A stretch of DNA of 5,893 nucleotides from Erysipelotrichaceae bacterium (GCA_003520745.1 DOUE01000027.1:1-5893), one strand, 5' to 3'. Positions 1 to 5,693 are shown, numbered from the stretch's first letter. Program-made: numbers and translations. The notes: generated by a model from the sequence alone, not told the origin.

Positions 1-326
1 TAAAAGAGAACCTGATCAACCGATTCGAAACGAAGTCCGAATCGAACCATCATCTTGAGGAAAAAACCGGCTTGCATGAACGTGAGTTCATCGAAACAAG
101 ACGGCATACGTTTGATGAACCGATCGAGTTGAGCACCGAGGGCACCGTGCAGATGCTGAATCTGATCGAAGGAAAGGAAATCGTCGTGGAAAGTAAGGAC
201 CAATCCTTTCAACCCTATCTTATCCATTATGCGGAAACCTTCATCATCCCTGCATCCGTCGGGGAGTTCAGATTGCGTCCGTTACACAATGAAAGCGTGA
301 AGGTGATCCGTGCGTATGTGCGCTGA
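1..326 (+). CDS. Class I mannose-6-phosphate isomerase-like protein, C-terminal part (5' end outside window)
   Basis: The reading frame is open from the left edge (first full codon at position 3) to the TGA at 324-326, giving 107 residues. A TTG at 72 could be mistaken for a start, but the frame is open upstream, so this is the 3' end of a longer gene. The tail has the pattern of the last cupin barrel of class I phosphomannose isomerases: a strand with VQMLNLIEG, then a short strand, then ETFIIPASVGEFRLRP, where the conserved 'GD..lIPA..g.y' turn is expected. Known family role: zinc-dependent interconversion of mannose-6-phosphate and fructose-6-phosphate in the cytosol. The metal-binding part lies upstream of the window, so activity cannot be judged. 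The next gene starts 1-2 nt after the stop (or overlaps it), and two more phosphosugar isomerases follow, which supports the sugar-phosphate assignment. Another cupin-fold sugar protein remains possible. Confidence 0.62.
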   Translation, partial: KENLINRFETKSESNHHLEEKTGLHEREFIETRRHTFDEPIELSTEGTVQMLNLIEGKEIVVESKDQSFQPYLIHYAETFIIPASVGEFRLRPLHNESVKVIRAYVR

Positions 327-327
327 G

Positions 328-1116
328 ATGAAAGAAACATTATCCTTCGATCCGGGATTTGCGATCGAAGTCGATTTCGAGAAGATGGTTTACCATTATG
401 GACAGGATACCTTTGGACCGATCGTCGAACGAAGGATGTTGGATTCGATCCGTCCATCGTTGATGGATCCGACATGTACCGGTCCGGACGTCGTCTATGC
501 GATCGCGATGGATGTCGGTCAGACGAAGGATCGTGAAGAATTGATCCGACGCAACCTGCTTTACGGGACGGTGCTGTATGCGAAAGGCCGACTTGGGGAT
601 GAACCGATCCGAAGCCAAGGACACATCCATGCGGTTTCCGCGAGTTGTAACGAATCGACCCCCGAAGTCTATGAAATATGGAGCGGCAAAGCCGTCATCT
701 ATATGCAGGAATCCGCCAAAGACCGTTGCGGGCGATGCTTCGCCGTCGAAGGCTTGCCCGGGGACATCATCCTGGTCCCACCGGGATGGGCGCATGCGAC
801 CATCAGCGCCGATCCCGACCAACCGTTGGCGTTTGGTGCCTGGTGCGTCCGCGATTATGGATTTGACTACAAGGATGTACGCGCGCATCGCGGATTGGCA
901 TACTTCCCGATTCTAGCCGACGGGAAACTCCAGTGGCGGCATAACCCTGCATACGACGCCGAACCGCTGATCGTGAAGCGACCCAGGGTATACAGCGAAT
1001 TCGGAATCGAACCTTCGGTTGCGATTTATAGGCAGTATGAAAAAGACCACGATCGATTCATGTTCGTGGTTAAAGCCTCAAACGTTAAAGAACAATGGGA
1101 AAACTTCATCCCTTAA
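328..1116 (+). CDS. Cupin-type glucose-6-phosphate isomerase, long form (262 aa)
   Basis: This is a metal-dependent phosphoglucose isomerase of the cupin (archaeal-type, GPI/PF06560-like) family, expected to convert glucose-6-phosphate and fructose-6-phosphate in the cytosol. The cupin core covers about residues 75-195. Metal-ligand candidates are H99 and H101 in QGHIHA, E113 in TPEVYE, and H156 in PPGWAHATIS, matching the His-x-His, Glu and distal His of the characterised archaeal enzyme. Between the HxH and the Glu there are five more residues than in the next gene's product. A C-terminal segment of about 70 residues (roughly 195-262), absent from the short form, contains EFGIEPSVAIYRQ and ends KEQWENFIP. 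Start choice is uncertain. ATG 328 follows the upstream stop in a TGAGATG coupling arrangement; ATG 316 (10 nt after AAGGTG at 300-305) and GTG 310 are in frame and overlap the upstream gene. It is part of a three-gene isomerase run. Specificity for glucose rather than another sugar phosphate is inferred. Confidence 0.85.
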   Translation: MKETLSFDPGFAIEVDFEKMVYHYGQDTFGPIVERRMLDSIRPSLMDPTCTGPDVVYAIAMDVGQTKDREELIRRNLLYGTVLYAKGRLGDEPIRSQGHIHAVSASCNESTPEVYEIWSGKAVIYMQESAKDRCGRCFAVEGLPGDIILVPPGWAHATISADPDQPLAFGAWCVRDYGFDYKDVRAHRGLAYFPILADGKLQWRHNPAYDAEPLIVKRPRVYSEFGIEPSVAIYRQYEKDHDRFMFVVKASNVKEQWENFIP

Positions 1117-1120
1117 GGAG
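1115..1120 (+). promoter_or_regulatory. Ribosome binding site deciding the start of the second glucose-6-phosphate isomerase
   Basis: AAGGAG lies 4 nt before ATG 1125 and overlaps the TAA stop (1114-1116) of the preceding gene. It favours ATG 1125 over the in-frame ATG at 1095, which lies inside the upstream gene, and implies that ribosomes terminating on the first isomerase can reinitiate here. Confidence 0.8.
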
Positions 1121-1124
1121 AAAT

Positions 1125-1685
1125 ATGATCAATCCATCCAGAGCGACCTACGATATTCTACAGGGGACGCTAAACGGAAAAGACAATGAAGTGACGAAAG
1201 TTCAACGTACGATTTCGAACACCTTGCGTATGTATGCGAATACGGAAGGCATCGATCAAGACGTGTTGGACCAAATCAACTATCGCGTCGAAGTCTTTAA
1301 GGTAGATGAGAACGAAGGCGGGCTCCAGTTCGGGACCAGCTATCTTTATCCCGGGACGATCAACGGCGAATATTTCATGACCAAGGGCCACTACCACGCC
1401 ATCGCCAACCGAACCGAGTTCTATCTCTGCCTGAAAGGGGAAGGGCTCCTGCTTTTGATGGATCGCGATCGCCATTGGTGGACGGAAGAGGTCGAGCCGA
1501 ATTCGTTGCACTATATCCAAGGGAATGTCGCCCATCGCCTGATCAACACCTCAAGCGAAATCCTCACGGTTTTGGCGTGCTGGAACAGCGATGCCGGGCA
1601 TGACTATGCAAGCATCGAAGAAGAAGGTTTCTCGGTCAGATACTTCAAGATCGACGGGGAACCGACCCCCGTCGAACAAGGATAA
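1125..1685 (+). CDS. Cupin-type glucose-6-phosphate isomerase, short archaeal-like form (186 aa)
   Basis: This closely follows the layout of the characterised archaeal cupin phosphoglucose isomerase, which is about 190 residues long. Visible landmarks are TSYLYPGTI (71-79), the metal site H89 and H91 in KGHYHA, E98 in RTEFY, H137 in GNVAHRLI, and the C-terminal signature DAGHDY (156-161) followed by EEEGFSVRYF. All four expected metal ligands are present, so the enzyme should be active in converting glucose-6-phosphate and fructose-6-phosphate. The start is ATG 1125, supported by AAGGAG 4 nt upstream. It lies 8 nt after the long-form isomerase gene and is presumably translated from the same mRNA. 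The two neighbours differ greatly in sequence and length, so they are not a recent duplication. No clear terminator follows, only a gap of about 100 nt with the next gene's promoter. Confidence 0.92.
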   Translation: MINPSRATYDILQGTLNGKDNEVTKVQRTISNTLRMYANTEGIDQDVLDQINYRVEVFKVDENEGGLQFGTSYLYPGTINGEYFMTKGHYHAIANRTEFYLCLKGEGLLLLMDRDRHWWTEEVEPNSLHYIQGNVAHRLINTSSEILTVLACWNSDAGHDYASIEEEGFSVRYFKIDGEPTPVEQG

Positions 1686-1705
1686 AAATTCTTCGGGCAT
1701 ATGCG

Positions 1706-1734
1706 TTGTCGTCTGCGAAGTCACATGCAATAAT
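1706..1734 (+). promoter_or_regulatory. Probable sigma-A-type promoter of the nitroreductase gene
   Basis: TTGTCG (1706-1711, 4 of 6 matches to the -35 consensus) is followed after 17 nt by AATAAT (1729-1734, 5 of 6 matches to the -10). A TG dinucleotide at 1726-1727 gives an extended -10. The predicted start of transcription is near 1741, inside the left arm of the adjacent palindrome. A -10 read as TAATAT (1731-1736) is an alternative. Seen by eye only. Confidence 0.5.
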
Positions 1735-1735
1735 A

Positions 1736-1762
1736 TACTTACTTACAAGAAATAAGTAAGTA
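1736..1762. promoter_or_regulatory. Perfect palindromic operator (two 10-bp arms) at the nitroreductase promoter
   Basis: The left arm TACTTACTTA (1736-1745) and right arm TAAGTAAGTA (1753-1762) are exact reverse complements around a 7-nt centre, CAAGAAA. Each arm also carries a 4-bp internal repeat (ACTT-ACTT, AAGT-AAGT). The site directly follows the -10 element and covers the predicted +1, so a bound dimer would block initiation. It is too AT-rich, and lacks a T-run, to be a convincing terminator. Dyads of this kind at nitroreductase and azoreductase promoters are typical of HxlR/DUF24 (YodB-like) or MarR-type redox-sensing repressors; naming the regulator type is inference, and no regulator gene lies in the window. 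Confidence 0.72.
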
Positions 1763-1778
1763 AACATCCGTTTGTGAT

Positions 1779-1785
1779 GGAGGAG
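1779..1785 (+). promoter_or_regulatory. Strong ribosome binding site of the nitroreductase gene
   Basis: GGAGGAG lies 5 nt before ATG 1791. It fixes the start and suggests efficient translation once the promoter is open. Confidence 0.8.
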
Positions 1786-1790
1786 AAAAC

Positions 1791-2390
1791 ATGAAAAAAG
1801 AATTCACCGATGTCTTGAAGGCAAGACGTACCCACTATGCGTTAAACAAGGAAATCCAAGTTTCCGATGAAGCGATCCAATCGTTGCTTGAAGATGCCGT
1901 TCTGCATACGCCGTCCGCGTTCAACTCCCAGAGTGCGCGTGTCGTACTGTTGCTGAATGGAAAACATGACACTTTATGGTCGATCACCCGCGAAGCGCTA
2001 CGTAAAATCGTTCCGGCGGAGAGTTTCAAACCGACCGATGATAAAATCAACGGGTTCGCCGCGGCCTACGGAACCGTCTTGTTCTTCGAGGATACGGCGG
2101 TCGTCAAGGGCCTGCAGGAAGCCTTTCCGCTTTACCAACATAATTTCCCGATCTGGTCCACGGAGTCCAGCGGCATGCTTCAGTATGTCGTATGGAGCGG
2201 TTTGACGACCTTAGGGGTCGGTGCCTCACTTCAGCACTACAACGAGTTGATTGAAGAGAATGTGAAAGAAACGTTCGAACTTCCTGAAAACTGGAAACTG
2301 GTCGCCCAGATGCCCTTCGGGAATCCAAGCGCCCCGCTTCGCGAGAAGGAATTCCTCCCGCTCGACGGACGTTTACTCGTACAAGCCTAA
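1791..2390 (+). CDS. Nitroreductase family protein, Frm2-like (199 aa)
   Basis: This is a small FMN-dependent NAD(P)H oxidoreductase of the nitroreductase superfamily, most like the Frm2/Hbn1 subgroup of about 200 residues. N-terminal RRTHYAL (12-18) supplies the arginines that usually hold the FMN phosphate. PSAFNSQSARVVLL (41-54) is the subgroup signature, in which nitroreductases usually have 'PS..N.QPW'. GVGASLQHYN (142-151) and MPFGNPSAP (174-182) complete the flavin and dimer-interface motifs. There is no signal peptide or membrane segment, so it should be cytosolic and dimeric. Likely substrates are nitroaromatics, quinones or other electrophiles, with a possible link to lipid or redox signalling as proposed for fungal Frm2; the natural substrate is not evident. 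It forms a single-gene unit with its own promoter, a palindromic operator and a terminator, which suggests induction by stress or electrophiles. Confidence 0.9.
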   Translation: MKKEFTDVLKARRTHYALNKEIQVSDEAIQSLLEDAVLHTPSAFNSQSARVVLLLNGKHDTLWSITREALRKIVPAESFKPTDDKINGFAAAYGTVLFFEDTAVVKGLQEAFPLYQHNFPIWSTESSGMLQYVVWSGLTTLGVGASLQHYNELIEENVKETFELPENWKLVAQMPFGNPSAPLREKEFLPLDGRLLVQA

Positions 2391-2394
2391 TCGT

Positions 2395-2424
2395 AAAAGG
2401 ATGTCCGTCGTGGACATCCTTTTT
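2395..2424. terminator. Bidirectional intrinsic terminator between the nitroreductase and amrS genes
   Basis: AAAAGGATGTCC (2395-2406) pairs perfectly with GGACATCCTTTT (2412-2423) around a 5-nt loop, GTCGT. The plus strand ends in five T (2420-2424) and the minus strand ends in four T from the left arm. It begins 4 nt after the nitroreductase stop, and its right end touches the amrS stop codon (2424-2426), so the two convergent genes share it. Confidence 0.92.
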
Positions 2425-3248
2425 CATACATTCCCCAGATAGACGTGTTTCAGGTGTTTCTTGGCGATCGCTTCCAGTTTATGCAGGGTTTCGATCGGTG
2501 TGATCGGACGGTCGCGCCAGTGATAGTGCGGGAAGAAACGGGAGAGGTGCAGGGGGATGTCGGGATCCAAGGAGGCGATCCATTTCGCCTCATTCTCCAT
2601 GTCCTCTTCGCTATCGTTTTCCCCCGGGATGACCAAGGTCGTGATCTCCACATGCGCGCTTTCGTTGGCGATCGCGATCGTGCGTTTGACCGAAGCGAGA
2701 TCCCCGTGCAGTTTATCGTAGAAATCCTGGGTGAAGCCTTTGAGGTCGATGTTCAGGGCGTCGATGTAGGGCATGAGTTTTCGTAGTGGTTCTTCTTCGA
2801 TCGACCCGTTGGTCACCAACACGTTCTTCAATCCCGCCTCATGGACCAATTTCGCCGTATCATAGACATATTCATAGGAAATCAGAGGTTCGTTGTAGGT
2901 GTAGGCGATTCCGATGTTGCCTTGGTTCAACAGGTCAAGCGCGAGCTTCAGGGCTTGTTCAGGCGGGAAGGGCGTCGTTTTCGCATGGATTTCATCCGCC
3001 ATCGAAATCTCGTGGTTTTGACAGAAGGGACATCTCAGATTGCATCCGAACCCGCCGATCGACAGAATCCTTCGACCGGGATAAAAGCGATGCAAGGGTT
3101 TCTTTTCGATCGGATCCAGGGCGACCGAGGTGACGTGTCCATAGGACACCGGCACGATCTTCCCGTTCTCGTTCTTGCGTGCCCGGCAAAACCCGGTTTG
3201 GTTTTCCGAGAGGATGCAATGGTGGAAACACAGGGTGCATTCATTCAT
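2424..3248 (-). CDS. amrS: AmmeMemoRadiSam system radical SAM enzyme (274 aa, short C-terminus)
   Basis: This radical SAM protein is related to pyruvate formate-lyase activating enzyme and is the third partner of the AmmeMemoRadiSam system. An N-terminal cysteine cluster (C4, C7, C11, C21, in CTLCFHHC and GFCRAR) precedes SVALDPIEKKPLHRFYPG (41-58). The radical SAM motif CNLRCPFC (C69, C73, C76) would bind the [4Fe-4S] cluster and SAM. YTYNEPL (116-122), the VTNGS strand (145-149) and NIDLKGF (166-172) complete the barrel landmarks. ATG 3248 is chosen because it overlaps the upstream stop (ATGAATGA) and has GAGGTGG 9 nt upstream (3264-3258). An extension to 3338 would lie inside the partner gene. 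The protein ends at KHVYLGNV, where many relatives continue into a 'GNVPG..ENTYCP.CG' tail of about 50 residues. The reaction is unknown; modification of, or cooperation with, the MEMO/AMMECR1 fusion is inferred from constant gene association. Confidence 0.93.
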   Translation of the reverse strand: MNECTLCFHHCILSENQTGFCRARKNENGKIVPVSYGHVTSVALDPIEKKPLHRFYPGRRILSIGGFGCNLRCPFCQNHEISMADEIHAKTTPFPPEQALKLALDLLNQGNIGIAYTYNEPLISYEYVYDTAKLVHEAGLKNVLVTNGSIEEEPLRKLMPYIDALNIDLKGFTQDFYDKLHGDLASVKRTIAIANESAHVEITTLVIPGENDSEEDMENEAKWIASLDPDIPLHLSRFFPHYHWRDRPITPIETLHKLEAIAKKHLKHVYLGNV

Positions 3249-4551
3249 GATGACGCACCACCTCGAAGCGTTGAAGGACATAGTCTTCATCGGCCTCGAT
3301 CCCGCCTTTCGACAGGGCGATTTCGATCTGTTTGGCAATCGAATCGACCCCCTCCAAATCCGGCAATAATAATCCCTTACGGTGTCCTTTCGACACGATG
3401 ACGCCGTATTTCTTCACATCCAGTTGGGAAGCGTACTGAATCGTTTCGGGTGGCTGCAGGACATCGACGTTATAGACAAGCTCGGAGAGTTCCTCCGGTC
3501 GTACGGGATAGAAGCGCGGGTCTTCGCTACAGGCGGAAACCGCGTTGCGCAGCACTTCCTTGCCGACGCAGAACTGGGTCGGGGAGATCGTTCCGATGCA
3601 TCCGCGCAACTGACCCCGGCGGTGCAGGGAAACAAACACTCCCGCTCGTTTCTTCAAAAGTTCATCCGGGGTATCCAGGGGGAGTTCGGTTTCGCGTTTA
3701 TTACGGACGAAGTTTTCGACCGAAAGCTTCGCCAAACGGAGATACGGATCTTGCGCTTTCATGGATTTGGGCAGGAAACTCGCGGTGGCATAGCCGACCC
3801 CGAAGGTCCCTTCATAGGAATGCAGTTTCGCCGTGAAACCCATGCCTTCCACCACGCCCGATAAGATGACCAGTGAACGGTAACCGCATTCCCCGGCTTG
3901 TTCGCACATCCCGGCGGAAATCGACCGCAGTTTCTCGAAGTCCCCGTTTTCCAACACGGACTGGATGATCTTGTCGAAGCGCGGGCCTTCTTTCGCATAG
4001 CCATAGGGTCCGTCGTGGGCTAAACGATGGGATAGATCACCGCTGGCGATGAAAACGATCCTGCGATCCAAAGTTTGTGCGACATCGCGGATCGTTTTCC
4101 CGATGTCGACATGCGTATCGAAAGGCCGCATCGAGAGACCGATCCGAACCAATTTGAAATTAGGATAGGCTTGTTGGATGAAATGCAAAGGGACCATGAC
4201 CCCATGGTCCAAGTCCGGGATTTCCGACGAACCGACAAGGAAACCGCGGTTACTCCGTTTCAAGGCTTGGACGAATTCGATATCCGTTTGGACGTCGATC
4301 TTGACTTCCTTTGCGCGGAACCGACCGAAATCCCCCTGTTCCCTCAGATTGTCGGACACGAAAAACGCATCGCCGTACAAGGGGGAATGGGGGGAACTGA
4401 TGACGATCGTCTCCGGTTGAAGCACTGCGATTTCGCGTGCGACCTGGCGAAACCCTTCGATCGTCGATTGTATTTTCGCTTCTTCCCCTTTGCCGACGGC
4501 ACTCAGGGCGATAGGGGGGTGAGGAAGGACAAATGCAGCGAGTACGCTCAT
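3241..4551 (-). CDS. amrB-amrA: AmmeMemoRadiSam system fusion protein: MEMO-like (protein B) plus AMMECR1 (protein A) domains (436 aa)
   Basis: Two domains are fused. Residues about 1-265 form a MEMO/LigB-like class III extradiol dioxygenase fold, with LPHPPIAL (H11), SSPHSPLYGD (H55), LDHGVMVPLHFI (H116), ASGDLSHR (D172, H175) and AGECGYRSL (C222). These correspond to the His/His/Cys metal pocket and the Asp/His pair of human MEMO1. Residues about 270-432 form an AMMECR1 domain with the near-invariant LRGCIGT (315-321) and DPRFYPV (354-360). Both active-site sets appear intact. The protein should be cytosolic, with no signal or membrane segment. The start is ATG 4551, with GGAGGG 6 nt upstream (4563-4558). 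It is the first gene of a minus-strand operon and overlaps amrS by 8 nt, so translation is probably coupled. This B-A fusion next to the radical SAM gene is a recognised arrangement. Human MEMO1 has been linked to copper and iron handling, but the bacterial role is not known to me. Confidence 0.93.
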   Translation of the reverse strand: MSVLAAFVLPHPPIALSAVGKGEEAKIQSTIEGFRQVAREIAVLQPETIVISSPHSPLYGDAFFVSDNLREQGDFGRFRAKEVKIDVQTDIEFVQALKRSNRGFLVGSSEIPDLDHGVMVPLHFIQQAYPNFKLVRIGLSMRPFDTHVDIGKTIRDVAQTLDRRIVFIASGDLSHRLAHDGPYGYAKEGPRFDKIIQSVLENGDFEKLRSISAGMCEQAGECGYRSLVILSGVVEGMGFTAKLHSYEGTFGVGYATASFLPKSMKAQDPYLRLAKLSVENFVRNKRETELPLDTPDELLKKRAGVFVSLHRRGQLRGCIGTISPTQFCVGKEVLRNAVSACSEDPRFYPVRPEELSELVYNVDVLQPPETIQYASQLDVKKYGVIVSKGHRKGLLLPDLEGVDSIAKQIEIALSKGGIEADEDYVLQRFEVVRHHE

Positions 4552-4570
4552 ATGAAACCCTCCGTTTCAT
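4552..4570 (-). promoter_or_regulatory. 5' UTR hairpin with the Shine-Dalgarno in its loop, before the AmmeMemoRadiSam operon
   Basis: On the minus strand, ATGAAAC (4570-4564) and GTTTCAT (4558-4552) are exact reverse complements around GGAGG (4563-4559). The ribosome binding site is therefore the loop, and the start codon (4551-4549) follows the stem directly. With transcription predicted to begin near 4572, the hairpin would make up almost the entire leader. It could be an mRNA stability or translation-control element, or the DNA dyad could be an operator; the sequence alone does not separate these. Confidence 0.5.
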
Positions 4571-4578
4571 CTGATTTC

Positions 4579-4608
4579 ATTATAATCCTAATTCTTGCGA
4601 GTTGCGAA
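4579..4608 (-). promoter_or_regulatory. Promoter of the AmmeMemoRadiSam operon
   Basis: On the minus strand there is a perfect TATAAT -10 (4584-4579). TTCGCA (4608-4603) lies 18 nt upstream as a 4-of-6 -35. The predicted start near 4572 leaves a leader of about 20 nt. Confidence 0.6.
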
Positions 4609-4656
4609 TTTTCATCGATTCACTTTTTTTTAACTGCCATTTCGTTGTATTTACGA

Positions 4657-4685
4657 TTTACAGACGCTTGTCATGAGGGTACACT
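4657..4685 (+). promoter_or_regulatory. Possible promoter of the Gfo/Idh/MocA oxidoreductase gene
   Basis: TTTACA (4657-4662, 5 of 6 matches) is followed after 17 nt by TACACT (4680-4685, 4 of 6 matches), in the divergent intergenic region. The predicted start near 4692 leaves about 18 nt of leader, containing AGGTGGA (4700-4706) just before ATG 4710. Confidence 0.42.
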
Positions 4686-4709
4686 GAATGAAGAAAGACA
4701 GGTGGACAT

Positions 4710-5693
4710 ATGATCAAAGTGGGTATCGTAGGAACGGGGATGATCAGCGAATTGTTTGCGGAAGGCGCGAAGTTCGTCGAGGGGATGGAAGTGGTCGCCA
4801 TTCAGAGCCGGGATGAAATGAAAGCGAAGGAATTCGCAAAGAAACATAAAGTCGAACTGACGTTCACGGACTATGAGGGGATGCTGAAGGATGTGCGGAT
4901 CGACGCCGTCTACATCGGTTTGCCCAACAGTCTGCATTTCGAGTACGCATGTAAAGCGCTGTCGGCGAAAAAGATCACCATCCTTGAGAAACCTTTCTTG
5001 TCCAATCTGAAGGAACTGGACGCGTTGATCGACATCTCGGAAGAAACCCGGACCATGGTGTTCGAGATGAACCGCGTTCTCTGTCTTCCTAATACGCACG
5101 TGATTCGCGACCACCTGGAAGACATCGCGCCGGTTCGCATGATCACGATGAACTTCAGCCAATACTCGCGCAAATACAACGACCTCCTGGCCGGCAAAAC
5201 GCCCAACGTGTTCTCCGATGAATTCTCGGGCGGGGCGCTGGTCGACCTTGGCGTCTACGGCGTACATCTGATGGTGGATCTGTTCGGGATGCCCAACAAT
5301 ATAACTTATATCGCATCGCAATTACCCAACAGTATCGATATCTCGGGAAATCTGACCTTGACCTATGACGGCTTCTTGGCGAGCCTTGTCCAAAGCAAGA
5401 ATAGCCGTTGCGACAACCGCATCACGATCCAAGGTGAGAAAGGGACGATCTACGCCTCTCCGACCGCTTCGCGGATCGATACTGTGATCTTGGATGTCGG
5501 GGAAAAGAAAGACATCACCGTAACCCATGAGTATGAAAGCATGACCTACACCTTGAAAGAGATCGTTCGTGTTATCAACGAGAAGGATGAAGAAACGTAT
5601 CGCAAGCAACTCAAACAGATCCGCAATGTGCTGGAAGTCCTCTGTGCGGCACGTCAAAGCGCGGGGATCAAGTTCACAGCCGATCAAAAGTGA
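4710..5693 (+). CDS. Gfo/Idh/MocA family NAD(P)-dependent oxidoreductase (327 aa)
   Basis: This is a dehydrogenase of the glucose-fructose oxidoreductase / inositol dehydrogenase family. The N-terminal Rossmann domain (about 1-120) starts KVGIVGTGMIS (3-13), the dinucleotide-binding turn. VYIGLPNSLHFEYA (67-80) and LEKPFLSN (92-99) follow, with K94 as the usual catalytic lysine. The C-terminal alpha/beta domain carries QYSRKY (151-156) and GGALVDLGVYGVH (174-186, with D179, Y183 and H186), the substrate-side signature. From memory, the QYS..Y plus GGALVDLGVY pattern resembles the Bacillus YulF-like subgroup. Length is normal for the family and no signal peptide is visible. The position before EKP, often cysteine in the family, is leucine (L92). 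The substrate is probably a sugar, polyol or sugar-derived compound but cannot be read from sequence. It is divergent from the AmmeMemoRadiSam operon, stands alone with its own terminator, and has AGGTGGA 3 nt before the start. Confidence 0.92.
   Translation: MIKVGIVGTGMISELFAEGAKFVEGMEVVAIQSRDEMKAKEFAKKHKVELTFTDYEGMLKDVRIDAVYIGLPNSLHFEYACKALSAKKITILEKPFLSNLKELDALIDISEETRTMVFEMNRVLCLPNTHVIRDHLEDIAPVRMITMNFSQYSRKYNDLLAGKTPNVFSDEFSGGALVDLGVYGVHLMVDLFGMPNNITYIASQLPNSIDISGNLTLTYDGFLASLVQSKNSRCDNRITIQGEKGTIYASPTASRIDTVILDVGEKKDITVTHEYESMTYTLKEIVRVINEKDEETYRKQLKQIRNVLEVLCAARQSAGIKFTADQK

Noticed and set aside
72..326. A complete small gene starting at TTG 72
   Set aside because: The frame is open back to the left edge and the sequence matches the C-terminal barrel of a longer protein, so this is a partial gene.
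324..326. Possible alternative genetic code with UGA as tryptophan
   Set aside because: UGA ends several recognisable proteins next to terminators or coupled starts, and tryptophan is written UGG in conserved positions.
340..888. Long open frames opposite the isomerase, amr and oxidoreductase genes
   Set aside because: They mirror well-recognised genes, encode low-complexity Arg/Asp/His-rich peptides with no family motif, and arise from the CGA/TCG-rich codon use.
1095..1124. An earlier start (ATG 1095) for the short glucose-6-phosphate isomerase
   Set aside because: It lies within the upstream gene, whereas AAGGAG is ideally placed for ATG 1125.
1691..1720. A terminator after the isomerase operon formed by CTTCG and CGAAG
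   Set aside because: The stem is only 5 bp with a 20-nt loop and there is no T-run; termination before the nitroreductase promoter is not supported.
3249..3338. An N-terminal extension of amrS to an ATG at 3338
   Set aside because: The extra residues lie inside the AMMECR1 domain coding sequence, look nothing like the family, and lack the good ribosome binding site found before ATG 3248.
4624..4631. The T8 run as an intrinsic terminator
   Set aside because: No GC-rich stem precedes it on either strand and no gene ends nearby; it is AT-rich promoter-region sequence.
4668..4673. TTGTCA as the -35 of the Gfo/Idh gene
   Set aside because: No acceptable -10 lies 16-18 nt downstream; TTTACA/TACACT at 4657-4685 has better geometry.
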